Part shown: in pieces, positions 8,903 through 17,121 of the stretch
Position numbering within the stretch: position 1 is the first letter of the stretch
Layout: each line of letters opens with the position of its first letter
Program-made: the position numbers and the translations under genes
Notes under the pieces: model-generated
Databases searched by the model: none
What the model was told of the DNA's origin: nothing
The model's input: the letters and a program-made list of their open reading frames with translations, nothing else
DNA from: Piscinibacter sp. XHJ-5
Lineage (GTDB): Bacteria; Pseudomonadota; Gammaproteobacteria; Burkholderiales; Burkholderiaceae_C
Direction of reading: 5' to 3'
Assembly: GCF_029855045.1 (NCBI RefSeq)
Contig: NZ_CP123228.1
Coordinates: forward strand, 3,906,001-3,970,000
DNA length: 64,000 nucleotides

Positions 8903-9282
8903 GGTGTGTGTTTGCAACAAGGCATGAAGACGCCGGCGCGACGAACGCGCAGCGACGCCCCGCGCGCGGCGGCGCGGAAATGGAAGGACGTGAAAGGGCA
9001 GCGGCGCCTTAGACGGCCGCGATCAGCATGGATCGAACGGGGAGAACTGCTGCAGCGAAGACCCGGAGGTCAGCAGGACAGACTCGTGAACCCTGCCGTC
9101 AGGCGACCAGCGAAGGAGCCGAAGGTGCAATCGTCTTTTGCTGGGACATGGCACGTCTCCTTGTGGTGTGGGTTGCATGGGCGCGGCAGGCGCCGCGAGG
9201 AAGGCGGCAAGTGTCGCAGCACCACCCTTGATCGTCAACGACCCCTGTGGCATGTTGGCCCTTCGAACTGGGGAGACACGCC
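8903..9282. other. Intergenic region between divergent rsgA and SDR gene
   Basis: About 380 bp without a recognisable conserved gene. The only structured signal I see is a well-placed ribosome-binding site and 16-codon open frame on the minus strand (9099-9149, separate entry). The plus strand near 9270 has GGGAGACACGCC, the ribosome-binding region of the SDR gene. No convincing sigma-70 promoter or terminator was recognised. Confidence 0.5.
9099..9149 (-). CDS. Possible 16-residue peptide with strong Shine-Dalgarno, upstream of rsgA
   Basis: On the minus strand an AAGGAG is placed 7 nt before ATG 9149, and the frame reads MSQQKTIAPSAPSLVA, then TGA. The same frame after the TGA stays open to a TAA about 31 codons later. 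This could be a short leader peptide in the rsgA 5' region, a small protein, or the remnant of a longer gene. I do not recognise the sequence. The evidence is only the quality of the ribosome-binding site and the start spacing. Confidence 0.3.
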   Translation of the reverse strand: MSQQKTIAPSAPSLVA

Positions 9283-10050
9283 ATGACTTCACGACTTCAC
9301 ATCCTCACCGGCGCTTCGCGCGGACTCGGCGCCGCAATGGCGGAGCAGCTGCTGGGCATCGACACGACGCTGCTGTGCATCTCGCGCCACGTGAACGTCG
9401 AGCTCGCGGCGAAGGCCGAGGCCGCGCCGGCGCAGCTGGAGCAGTGGTCGCGCGACCTGGGCGATCCGCTGCCGCTGGCGCGCCAGGTCGAGGCCTGGCT
9501 GCACGGCTTCGATGCGGCGCAGTTCGACGAAGCCGTGCTGATCAACAACGCCGGCGTCATCACGCACATCGGACCGGTCGATGCGGGCAGCGACGAGGAG
9601 CTGTCGGCGGCACTGCGGGTCGGGCTGGAGGCCGCGATGCTGCTCACCCGCGCCTTCCTGCGCGCCACCGGCGAGTGGCGCGCACGCCGGCAGGGCGGCT
9701 GCAAGGTGTTGAACATCTCCTCGGGTCTGGGCCGCAGGGCGATGGCGGGCAGCGCGGTCTACTGCGCGGCCAAGGCCGGCATGGACCACTTCTCGCGGGC
9801 AGTGGCGCTCGACGAAGCGCACCGTGGCCATGCAGCCCGCGTCGTGTCGCTGGCGCCCGGAGTCATCGACACCGACATGCAGAAGCAGCTGCGCTCGGCA
9901 GACCCCGGGGGCTTTCCCGAGCAGGACATGTTCGTCACCTTGCGTGCATCAGGCCAGCTCACGCGTCCGCGGGACGCGGCGGCCCGCGTGCTGGCCTACC
10001 TCCAGCGCGACGATTTCGGCACCGACGTGGTGGCCGATGTGCGCCAGTGA
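9283..10050 (+). CDS. Short-chain dehydrogenase/reductase (SDR) family oxidoreductase
   Basis: A 255-residue classical SDR using NAD(P)H; the substrate is not evident. Cofactor motif TGASRGLG at residues 9-16, NNAG at 88-91, catalytic Ser in ISSGLG (146-147), and YxxxK as Tyr160/Lys164 (YCAAK). The basic residue in TGASRG suggests NADPH preference (inference; sepiapterin-reductase-like members are similar). Start ATG 9283 was preferred over ATG 9247 because GGGAGA lies in front of it and the family N-terminus begins here. It precedes the S9 peptidase gene by about 40 bp and may share its transcript. Confidence 0.88.
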   Translation: MTSRLHILTGASRGLGAAMAEQLLGIDTTLLCISRHVNVELAAKAEAAPAQLEQWSRDLGDPLPLARQVEAWLHGFDAAQFDEAVLINNAGVITHIGPVDAGSDEELSAALRVGLEAAMLLTRAFLRATGEWRARRQGGCKVLNISSGLGRRAMAGSAVYCAAKAGMDHFSRAVALDEAHRGHAARVVSLAPGVIDTDMQKQLRSADPGGFPEQDMFVTLRASGQLTRPRDAAARVLAYLQRDDFGTDVVADVRQ

Positions 10051-10091
10051 TGCCGACGCCGTACCGGGCGCGCAGGCACAATCGCAGCCCC

Positions 10092-12113
10092 ATGAAGCTG
10101 CTCGCCCCTCTCGCGCTCATGGCCGCGGCGCTGGCCGCCTGCACCACCCCCGCCCCGCCCGACGTTCCCGCCGCGCCGCCTGCCGCTTCGGCGCCACTGG
10201 ACGTGTTGACGCCCAACGGCAACCTCGTCGTGCAGGGGATCCCGCCGATTCCGCAGAGCCTGGTGCAGCAGGTCGAGAAGTACACCGACTTCCGCGGCCA
10301 CGGCCTCGTCGATTGGCATCCCACGCGGCGTGAGCTGCTGGTGGCGCATCGCCCCGCCGGCGGAAACACGGCGCAGCTGTTTCGCATCGCGCAGCCGATG
10401 GCAGAGCCGGAGCAGCTCACCGATTTCGCCGACCCGGTCACCTCGGCCAGCTACGAGCCGCGCGAAGGCCGGTATTTGGTCTTCGAACGCAGCGCCGGGG
10501 GCAGCGAAGCCGATCAGATCTATCGGCTCGACCTCGACAGCCGGCAGGTCGCGCTGCTGACCGAGCCGAGCGAGCGCCACGAGATCGAAGGCTGGCTGCA
10601 CCTGAGCTCGCAGCTGCTGATCAGCTCGCTGCCGCTCGACCGGACGGCGCGCAACGGCACGCGAACGTCGGTAACCCAGACGCTGACCCTGCTCGATCCG
10701 GCCCATCCCACGTCGCGCCGCCGACTCGCGGAGCTGCCCGGCGGCGGCTGGAGCGTCGGCGGCGTGTCGTGGGACGACAAGCAGGTCGTGCTCAACCGCT
10801 ACCTCTCGGCCAACGAATCGCAGGTGTGGCTCATGAGCCTGGCCACCGGCCAATCGGCGCAGGTGCTGCCGGCGCCGCGAAGCAAGGACCGCGGCGTGTT
10901 CCTCGCGATCGGCTTTCGGCGCGACAACACGGGCATCTTCGTCGTCACCGACCGCGACGGCGAGTTCAACGAGCTGGCCTTCTACCGCTTCGCCACCAAG
11001 CGCTTCCTGCCGATCACCCGGCACATCCCGTGGGACATGAGCGGCGGCACTCTCACCGAGGACGGCAAGCTGATCGCCTTGCGCGCCAACGTCGACGGGC
11101 GCGAGGAACTGCGGCTGTTCGACGGACGCAGCCTGAAGGAGCTCCCGGCACCCCGGCTCCCCGCGGGCAGTGTCCGCTCGGTGGGCTTTCATCGCCGGCT
11201 GGGCGAGCTGGCGCTGATGCTCAACGGCCCCAAGGGTCCGAGCGAGGTCCACTCGCTGGATCCGGCCACGGGCGCGATCCAGCAGTGGACCCGCGCCTAC
11301 GCGCCGCCGGGCATAGACGCAACGCGGTTCAGCGACCAGCAGATCGTGCGCTGGAAGAGCTTCGACGGGCGCCTCATCTCCGGGCTGATGACGCTGCCGC
11401 CGGCACGCTTCGCCGGGCCGCGGCCGGTTCTCATCCTGATCCACGGCGGGCCAGAGGCACAGGCCAAGGTGGGTTTCCGCGGGCGCTACAACTACTTCGT
11501 CAACGAACTCGGCATCGCCATCATCGAGCCCAACGTGCGCGGATCGTCCGGATACGGCAAGACCTTCCTGACGCTCGACAACGGCGTCAAGCGCGAGGAC
11601 TCCGTTCGTGACATCGGATCGCTGCTCGACTGGATCGCCACCCAGCCGCAGTTCGATGCGGCACGCGTGCTGGTGTCCGGCGGCAGCTATGGCGGCTACA
11701 TGAGCCTGGCGTCGGCCACCCACTACGCCGACCGCATTGCCGGGGCGATCGACGTGGTCGGCATCTCCAACTTCGTCACCTTCCTGCAGAACACCGAGAG
11801 CTACCGGCGCGACCTTCGGCGCGTCGAATACGGCGACGAACGCGATCCGGCGATGCGCGAGTTCCTGCAGAAGATCTCGCCGCTCACGCAGGCGCACCGC
11901 ATCACCAAGCCGCTCTTCGTCGTCCAGGGCAAGAACGATCCCCGCGTGCCGTACACCGAAGCCGAGCAGATCGTCGCCAAGGCGCGCGAGAACCAGACGC
12001 CGGTGTGGTACCTGCGTGCCGAGAACGAGGGCCACGGCTTCGCCCGCAAGGAGAACGCGGACTACGAGTTCTATGCGACGGTGCTGTTCCTGCAGCAGAC
12101 GCTGTTGAAGTAG
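10092..12113 (+). CDS. S9 family peptidase (acylaminoacyl-peptidase/DPP IV-like), lipoprotein
   Basis: A 673-residue serine peptidase predicted to be membrane-anchored outside the cytoplasm: the signal peptide ends in LAAC near residue 17. An N-terminal beta-propeller (about 50-400) precedes an alpha/beta-hydrolase domain. The nucleophile motif is GGSYGGYMS with Ser532, the acid lies in GKNDPRVPYTEAEQ, and the His in NEGHGFARKEN. An oxyanion region (HGGPEAQ) is also present. It probably removes short peptides from blocked or proline-containing oligopeptides (family knowledge; specificity not deducible). A second, prolyl-oligopeptidase-type S9 lipoprotein occurs at 28397-30535. Confidence 0.9.
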   Translation: MKLLAPLALMAAALAACTTPAPPDVPAAPPAASAPLDVLTPNGNLVVQGIPPIPQSLVQQVEKYTDFRGHGLVDWHPTRRELLVAHRPAGGNTAQLFRIAQPMAEPEQLTDFADPVTSASYEPREGRYLVFERSAGGSEADQIYRLDLDSRQVALLTEPSERHEIEGWLHLSSQLLISSLPLDRTARNGTRTSVTQTLTLLDPAHPTSRRRLAELPGGGWSVGGVSWDDKQVVLNRYLSANESQVWLMSLATGQSAQVLPAPRSKDRGVFLAIGFRRDNTGIFVVTDRDGEFNELAFYRFATKRFLPITRHIPWDMSGGTLTEDGKLIALRANVDGREELRLFDGRSLKELPAPRLPAGSVRSVGFHRRLGELALMLNGPKGPSEVHSLDPATGAIQQWTRAYAPPGIDATRFSDQQIVRWKSFDGRLISGLMTLPPARFAGPRPVLILIHGGPEAQAKVGFRGRYNYFVNELGIAIIEPNVRGSSGYGKTFLTLDNGVKREDSVRDIGSLLDWIATQPQFDAARVLVSGGSYGGYMSLASATHYADRIAGAIDVVGISNFVTFLQNTESYRRDLRRVEYGDERDPAMREFLQKISPLTQAHRITKPLFVVQGKNDPRVPYTEAEQIVAKARENQTPVWYLRAENEGHGFARKENADYEFYATVLFLQQTLLK

Positions 12114-12128
12114 GGCCCTGTCAGGCTG

Positions 12129-12878
12129 TCACCCCGGCCCCTGGAACCCGTTCGCGCGAAACGTCAGCACCAGCGTGTCGCGGTGTCCCACTTGCGGCTG
12201 CAACGGCTGGATCGGCGTCGTCTCGTGGATGACGCGCTCGTCGTCGAGCAGCAGCGTGGTCCAGGGTTCGGTCATCGTGAAGCGGATGCCGGTGGGACCG
12301 TCGGCGTCGAATACCCGCGTCTCCCCGCCTTTCACCCCGGCGCGATCGACGAGGGCGACCACGACGAAATCGACGCCGTCGCGGTGCGCGCCTTCCGGCG
12401 TCGGCCGGCCGATGCCGTCGGTGGTGTCGATGCGGAACTGATGCGCCTCCACGTACCAGGGCTGCGCTCCCTTCAGCGAAGAGCAGATGCCGGCCAGCGA
12501 ACGCAGCATCGACGTCCACACCGGCCGTGCGACGACAGCGGCGTCCATCGGCTCGAACCAGCGCTCGAGCCCGCCGTGCAGCGCGTTGTATTCCACCGGC
12601 TGCCAGTGCGCCCGATGGGGCGCCTGCGTGACTTCGGCGGCGTCGACGACGAAGCACGAGTGGCGCCGGCGCCGATAGCGCCCGCCGTCGCGCAGGTAGG
12701 TATCGGGCGGCAGGTCGTTCCAGCTGGGGCCGAGTGCATCGAGTGCCGCGGCGTTCGCATCGATCAGCGTGGCAAGTCCCGCGGGATTCAAGGCGGCATG
12801 GCCGGTGGAGCGCAGCGCCTCGCCGAGCAGGCGCGGGTCGGTGAATGGGGGCGGCAAGGCGATCGTCATGTCCGCCAT
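12129..12878 (-). CDS. 2-oxoglutarate/Fe(II)-dependent dioxygenase of the BsmA / isoleucine-dioxygenase type
   Basis: A 249-residue protein matching the 2OG-Fe dioxygenase family that includes BsmA and free L-amino-acid hydroxylases such as L-isoleucine 4-hydroxylase. The iron triad is visible as His165 and Asp167 (AHRDGVD) plus His218 (VIHETTP), with Arg233 (GHRDTLV) placed to bind 2-oxoglutarate. It likely hydroxylates a free amino acid; substrate unknown. ATG 12878 (MADMTI) is used; an ATG three codons later is possible. It ends 15 nt from the stop of the convergent S9 peptidase and is divergent from the cupin gene. Confidence 0.8.
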   Translation of the reverse strand: MADMTIALPPPFTDPRLLGEALRSTGHAALNPAGLATLIDANAAALDALGPSWNDLPPDTYLRDGGRYRRRRHSCFVVDAAEVTQAPHRAHWQPVEYNALHGGLERWFEPMDAAVVARPVWTSMLRSLAGICSSLKGAQPWYVEAHQFRIDTTDGIGRPTPEGAHRDGVDFVVVALVDRAGVKGGETRVFDADGPTGIRFTMTEPWTTLLLDDERVIHETTPIQPLQPQVGHRDTLVLTFRANGFQGPG

Positions 12879-12910
12879 GATGCCAGTGCGAGGGCTATCC
12901 TTGCTCCGTC

Positions 12911-13414
12911 ATGACCGCATCTGCTCCACTCCAGGGACGCGCCGCCGAGCTGGTGTCGCGCCTGCAATTGCAGCCGCATCCCGAGGGCGGTTTCTACCGC
13001 GAGGTGTTCCGCTCGGCACTGCAGGTGCAGCCGGGCGATGCGCGGCCGCAGCGCAGCGCGCTCACGACGATCGACTTCCTGCTGGTGCGCGGCCAGTGCA
13101 GCGCCTGGCATCGCGTGGCCTCGGACGAGGTGTGGCACCTGCTGGAGGGCGGGCCGCTGCGCTTGTGGCTGATGCCGCCTGCGCTGGATGCGCTGCATGC
13201 AGTCGATCTGGAGGCAGTGGACTCGCACCATGCGCCGCGCCACGTGGTGCCGGCGCATTGGTGGCAGGCAGCCGAGCCGCTCGGCGAGCTGGCGCTGGTG
13301 GGAGCGACCGTCGGACCTGGATTTGATTTCGCGGACTTCGCGTTCCTGCGCGCCGACCCCCCGGCCCGGTCAGCGCTCGAGCGCATGCACTCGGACCTGC
13401 TGCGCCTGGCTTGA
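12911..13414 (+). CDS. Cupin-fold protein of the DUF985 (YML079w-like) family
   Basis: A 167-residue protein with the DUF985 pattern: HPEGGFYREVFRS near the N-terminus, IDFLLVRGQCSAWHRVASDEVWH in the barrel core, and VGATVGPGFDFADFAF at the C-terminus. Crystal structures of the family show a cupin barrel; no catalytic role is established. It lies 32 bp from the divergent dioxygenase gene, and the two may share a promoter region. Confidence 0.88.
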   Translation: MTASAPLQGRAAELVSRLQLQPHPEGGFYREVFRSALQVQPGDARPQRSALTTIDFLLVRGQCSAWHRVASDEVWHLLEGGPLRLWLMPPALDALHAVDLEAVDSHHAPRHVVPAHWWQAAEPLGELALVGATVGPGFDFADFAFLRADPPARSALERMHSDLLRLA

Positions 13415-13669
13415 GCGCATTCCCTACGCGACGCAGGGGATGTGGTGCGGCTGCGTCAGCGATGTGCGCCCGCCACACCCGCGCTTTCGAGCAACGCAAA
13501 TGCCTGCGGTTCCCTCTCCGGGCTTGTGCGTCACGCCTTTCACGTGCCTTTACGTACAGCCACAGGCACTCACCAAGCGACCACGACGCCGTTGCACAAG
13601 ACAGGCAAGGTGAGAAGCGCTGACGGCCTGCAAAGGGCCGAAGGCATCCATCAGAAAAGGAGTATTCCA

Positions 13670-14191
13670 ATGAAATTGATTGCCAAAGCACTCATCTCCG
13701 CGGCCGCGCTGGTCGCGCTTTCGGCACAGGCCCAAGGCCCGTATGTCGGCGGCAGCCTGGGCAGCAGCAAGTACAAGGGACCGGACATCGGCGGCCTTCC
13801 CACCGACGATTCGAGCACCGGCGGAAAGGTGTACGGCGGCTACGAGATCACGCCGAACATCGCCGTCGAGGCCGGCTATGCGAACGTGGGCAAGGCCAAG
13901 AGCGCGGCCGGTGACGTGAAGGGCGATGGCATCTTCGTCGATGCGGTCGGCAAGGTGCCGATCACCGAGAGCTTCTCGGCACTGGGACGCATCGGCGCCT
14001 TCAACGGCAAGGGCAAGACGAGCCTGGGGACCAGCGATCGCGATACCAATGCCAAGTACGGCCTTGGCGTGCAGTACGACTTCAACAAGCAGGCCAGTCT
14101 TCGCGGCGAATGGGAGCGCTACAAGTTCAAGGCCTTCGGCGAGAAGGCCGATACCGACATGTACTCGGTCGGCCTGAACTACAAGTTCTGA
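13670..14191 (+). CDS. Small outer-membrane beta-barrel protein (OmpA/OmpW-like porin family)
   Basis: A 173-residue exported protein with a typical signal peptide (MKLIAKALISAAALVALSAQ, cleaved near AQA-QG) followed by alternating amphipathic strands (PYVGGSLGSSKYKG, KVYGGYEITPNIAVEAGYAN, YSVGLNYKF). It ends in Phe, the recognition signature for the Bam complex. Strong AAAAGGAG sits 8 nt before ATG 13670. The eight-stranded OmpA-like barrel is the best structural guess. About 255 bp of untranslated sequence lies upstream, unusually long for this window, with a small GGCC/GGCC hairpin near 13625-13640. The final 13 bp overlap the convergent S4-domain gene. Confidence 0.85.
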   Translation: MKLIAKALISAAALVALSAQAQGPYVGGSLGSSKYKGPDIGGLPTDDSSTGGKVYGGYEITPNIAVEAGYANVGKAKSAAGDVKGDGIFVDAVGKVPITESFSALGRIGAFNGKGKTSLGTSDRDTNAKYGLGVQYDFNKQASLRGEWERYKFKAFGEKADTDMYSVGLNYKF

Positions 14192-14421
14192 TCGCCTTCG
14201 GCCGCGGGGGCGATGACTCGCACCCGCGCGCCGTGCACGCTGACGACCTGCCCCGCGCGGATCTTGCAGGTCTTGCGCAGTTCGTCGCGCCCGTCCACCT
14301 GCACGAGGCCTTCGGCCACCATCGCCTTGGCGGCGCCTCCGCTGCCGGCGAGGCCGGTGGCCTTCAGGAGGTTGTCGAGCGTGACGAACTCGCCGCGCAG
14401 CTCGAAGTCGATGCGCTGCAT
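14179..14421 (-). CDS. S4-domain RNA-binding protein
   Basis: An 80-residue single-domain S4 protein (YbcJ/YaaA-like): EFVTLDNLLKATGLAGSGGAAK and EGLVQVDGRDELRKTCKI are the typical alpha-L RNA-binding motif, followed by a short beta C-terminus. It likely binds structured rRNA or tRNA; no specific role is known. ATG 14421 overlaps the stop of the upstream luciferase-like gene by one nucleotide (TGATG), so it is the second gene of a two-gene unit. Its TAG stop lies inside the last codons of the convergent porin gene. Confidence 0.85.
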   Translation of the reverse strand: MQRIDFELRGEFVTLDNLLKATGLAGSGGAAKAMVAEGLVQVDGRDELRKTCKIRAGQVVSVHGARVRVIAPAAEGDQNL

Positions 14422-15401
14422 CACATCGCGTGCTCGGCCAGCAAGGCGTAGGAGCGCCGGCGCACGAGCGGATCGTGCGCCCAGGTGTTGATCACCAGTT
14501 CGTCCATCTCGAAGCGCGTCGCCAATGCACGCAACTTGTCCGCCACCTGGGCGGGCGCGCCCACGAAGGCCTTGCTTCGCATGCCCTGGACGATGGGCAC
14601 ATCGGACTCGGCGAAGCCTTGGGCGGCGACATCGGCCGGCGCCTGCAAGGGCCCGAACACGCCGCGCTGGCGGTCCACGCGCCAGCGCTCGCGGCTCAAC
14701 GCGTGGTGCATGGCCTCGTCCTCGGTGTCGGCGGCCAGCGCCCAGACGCACAAGGTGGCCTGCGGCAGCGGATGACGCTCGCTCGGCCGGTACAGCGTTC
14801 GATAGAGCTCGATCGCCTGCTCGGCCCCCTGCCCGTCGGTGAAGAAGTATGCGAAGGCATACGGCAGCCCATAGTGCGCCGCGAGCTGCGCGCCGTAGTC
14901 CGAGCTGCCGAGGATCCAGATCTCGGGCGCATGCGGACCCCGTGGATGGGCTGCGATCCCGCGATGCTGTGGCTGGGATGTCCACGCCTGCAGATCACGC
15001 ACCATCTGCGGAAAGGCTTCGGCGGCAAGCGCCGCATCCGGATTCAACGCCTGTGCAGTACGCATGTCACCGCCCGGCGCGCGGCCGACACCCAGGTCGA
15101 TGCGCCCGGGAGCAAGCGCCTCCAGCACGCGAAACTGCTCGGCGACCTTCAGCGCGGAGTAGTGCGGCAGCATGACCCCGGCGCTGCCGATGCGGATACG
15201 CGAGGTGCGCGCCGCGATCGCGGCCATCAGGATTTCGGGTGCGCTGCCGACGATGGTGGCGAGGCTGTGGTGTTCGCTGAGCCAGAAGCGGGCATAGCCG
15301 AGGGCTTCGCAGTGCTCGGCCAGGCCGAGCGTGTCGCGGATCGCCTCGTCTTCGCCGCGGCCGGCGATGGCGACCGATTGATCGAGTACGGAGAGTTTCA
15401 T
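14421..15401 (-). CDS. LLM-class flavin-dependent oxidoreductase (bacterial luciferase-like)
   Basis: A 326-residue FMN-dependent monooxygenase-like protein. Family features: MKLSVLDQS at the start, YARFWLSEHHS, a TSRIRIGSAGVMLPHYSALKVAEQ block, and LEALAPGRIDLGVGRAPG, all typical of the LuxA-like group 1 of LLM proteins. Substrate unknown. ATG 15401 gives the canonical N-terminus; an ATG three codons upstream (15410) is possible. It is co-transcribed with the S4-domain gene (1-nt overlap). Confidence 0.88.
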   Translation of the reverse strand: MKLSVLDQSVAIAGRGEDEAIRDTLGLAEHCEALGYARFWLSEHHSLATIVGSAPEILMAAIAARTSRIRIGSAGVMLPHYSALKVAEQFRVLEALAPGRIDLGVGRAPGGDMRTAQALNPDAALAAEAFPQMVRDLQAWTSQPQHRGIAAHPRGPHAPEIWILGSSDYGAQLAAHYGLPYAFAYFFTDGQGAEQAIELYRTLYRPSERHPLPQATLCVWALAADTEDEAMHHALSRERWRVDRQRGVFGPLQAPADVAAQGFAESDVPIVQGMRSKAFVGAPAQVADKLRALATRFEMDELVINTWAHDPLVRRRSYALLAEHAM

Positions 15402-15428
15402 TGCGCTCATTCTGCGCAAAGGCCGCAC

Positions 15429-15635
15429 CCCTCACAGACGGCCCGCCAGCCGGCCCCGGCCCAATGAGGTACATTAGCCGCACAGGTATACGCAAGACTT
15501 GTGGTTGTGAGTGATCTATTTCCATGCCACGCCGGTTCCGGCGCGGTCTCGTTAGAAATCCCCGAATAACGTTCTTGAGTGTCTCTGCATGCGGAGCATG
15601 TGCTGCGCATTACCTTGTAGAAAGAAGGATCGTCC
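15429..15635. other. Divergent intergenic region and probable long 5' leader of the cold-shock gene
   Basis: About 200 bp, visibly less GC-rich than the surroundings, between the divergent LLM gene and the cold-shock gene. Cold-shock mRNAs usually have long structured leaders, and this stretch is a plausible one. I could not assign a confident -35/-10 pair. A GAAAGGA ribosome-binding site lies before ATG 15636. Confidence 0.4.
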
Positions 15636-15845
15636 ATGACGACGCAAACCGGTACCGTGAAGTGGTTCAACGAGAGCAAGGGCTACGGCTTCATCGCTCA
15701 AGACGCGGGCGGCGCTGACCTGTTCGCCCACTTCCGCGATATCCAGGGCAATGGCTTCAAGACGCTGCAGGAAAACCAGCGCGTCGAATTCGAAGTCAAG
15801 CAGGGCCAGAAGGGCCTGCAGGCCGCGAACATCCGCCCGCTGTAA
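15636..15845 (+). CDS. CspA-family cold-shock protein
   Basis: A 69-residue single-stranded nucleic-acid-binding OB-fold protein acting as an RNA chaperone. RNP1 is KGYGFIA and RNP2 is DLFAHF; the N-terminus [14 protein letters not shown] and C-terminal [11 protein letters not shown] are typical of Burkholderiales members. It is preceded by a good ribosome-binding site and followed 20 bp later by an intrinsic terminator, so it is monocistronic. Number and temperature response cannot be read from sequence. Confidence 0.96.
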   Translation: MTTQTGTVKWFNESKGYGFIAQDAGGADLFAHFRDIQGNGFKTLQENQRVEFEVKQGQKGLQAANIRPL

Positions 15846-15865
15846 AGCTGCGGATCCAGCGCCAA

Positions 15866-15895
15866 CAAAAAACGCGGCCTCGGCCGCGTTTTTTT
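15866..15895. terminator. Bidirectional intrinsic terminator between cspA-type gene and BON-domain gene
   Basis: A perfect stem AACGCGGCC / GGCCGCGTT with a 2-nt loop, flanked by A-runs on the left and T-runs on the right. It can terminate the cold-shock transcript on the plus strand and the lipocalin/BON transcript on the minus strand. Confidence 0.9.
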
Positions 15896-15914
15896 CTGGG
15901 AACGGCCGTATGCG

Positions 15915-16346
15915 CTACTTGGACTCGACCGCCACCTTGTTTTCCACCCCGGTCACGCCCTTCTCGTTCTGCGCGATGGTCTGCGCCCGCTGACGAGCCG
16001 CCTCGCTGGGCGCCGATCCGTACAGCGCCACCTTCCCGTCGCGGGTGTCGACGTTGATGCGCAAGGCGCTCAGCTCGGGATCCTTGGCGATGCCGGCCTT
16101 GATCGATGCCGTGATCGCCGCATCGCCAACCTTCTCGGCCAGCACCTGCGACTTCTCCTGGCTCACCTGAGCGGCTTCGTCGAGGCTTCGCTTGGCGCTC
16201 TGCTTGGCTTCGGTGGCGGCGGTCTGCGCCGTGGCGATGCCCTGATCGACCTTCTGCCCGACCGTCGTGCCGTCCGAGGTCCGGTTGTCGCAGGCTCCCA
16301 GCGCCAGCGCCACGAAGGCCACTGTCCATGCGTAGATGCTCTTCAT
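15915..16346 (-). CDS. BON-domain lipoprotein
   Basis: A 143-residue predicted lipoprotein: the signal peptide ends in LALGAC (Cys19), then an Ala/Gln/Glu-rich helical linker (about 25-70), then one BON domain (about 72-140) with ALYGSAPSEAARQRAQTIAQ and GVTGVENKVAV, as in OsmY and other envelope-stress proteins. BON domains are thought to bind phospholipid membranes. ATG 16346 gives the intact signal; GAAAGGA precedes it. It follows the lipocalin gene by 17 nt on the same strand and is probably co-transcribed with it, which suggests a shared envelope-maintenance role (inference). Confidence 0.88.
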   Translation of the reverse strand: MKSIYAWTVAFVALALGACDNRTSDGTTVGQKVDQGIATAQTAATEAKQSAKRSLDEAAQVSQEKSQVLAEKVGDAAITASIKAGIAKDPELSALRINVDTRDGKVALYGSAPSEAARQRAQTIAQNEKGVTGVENKVAVESK

Positions 16347-16363
16347 GAGGAGGTCCTTTCTGG

Positions 16364-16981
16364 TCACACGATCAGGCGCGGCTGTCGCGCCACCGGTCGC
16401 AGCCGCAGCTCGTCGTGCTGCGGCGTGGCGACGAGCCTGTCCACCGGATATTGCTGCGCGCGCAACCGGGCCACGATGTCCTCGTAAGTCGCCACGTCCA
16501 GCGACGGCGTACGCGACAAGATGGTCAGCTTCGTGCGATCGGGGTCGCTGACAACGGCATACCGGTATTCGTCGTCCAGCAGCACCACCCAGTGGTGCTC
16601 GTGCGCGGAGGGCCACCAGGCGAGCCACGACGGAAGGTAGTTGACTTTCATGCGCGCGCCTGCGGCATCACCGCTCGGCATGCTGGCGCGGCCCACCGTC
16701 ACGCCCCACTGCTCGTCGGCGTCCCGACAGCGCTGCACGATGCGCAGCGAGCCGTCGGCCAGCGGCCGGTACGTCGCGGTGGCATCCGCCACGCAACGCT
16801 TGTGCAGCCCATGGGGTACGCGGGCCACCTCGTACCAGGTTCCGGCGTAACGCTGCACGTCGAACTGCTGTACCGGCCGAACCGGTCGAGTGGTGGTCGC
16901 CGCACTCCAGGCGACGACGACTGCGACCAGGCTCAGTCCGGCCAGCAGGTCTCGTGAGAAGGCGACGAGCCGTGGACTCAT
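16364..16981 (-). CDS. Lipocalin family protein (Blc-like)
   Basis: A 205-residue protein with a hydrophobic N-terminal segment (about 11-29; signal anchor or signal peptide, but no lipobox Cys). The lipocalin fold follows: the first structurally conserved region is YAGTWYEVARVPH, then TATYRPLADGSLRIVQRC and AVVSDPDRTKLTILSRTP. The family binds lysophospholipids or fatty acids and is often stress-induced. It is first in a two-gene unit with the BON lipoprotein. Confidence 0.88.
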   Translation of the reverse strand: MSPRLVAFSRDLLAGLSLVAVVVAWSAATTTRPVRPVQQFDVQRYAGTWYEVARVPHGLHKRCVADATATYRPLADGSLRIVQRCRDADEQWGVTVGRASMPSGDAAGARMKVNYLPSWLAWWPSAHEHHWVVLLDDEYRYAVVSDPDRTKLTILSRTPSLDVATYEDIVARLRAQQYPVDRLVATPQHDELRLRPVARQPRLIV

Positions 16982-17121
16982 GTCAGGGAATCTACGGAGC
17001 CTGCCGGCACGCAGGTATCGGCAGGCAGCGTCTGATGGTGTCGGACTCGTCCGACCACGCCGGCCATGGCGCTACCATCGACCGCACGGCACCGTGCGAA
17101 CGTCACCTAGGAGACACCTCG

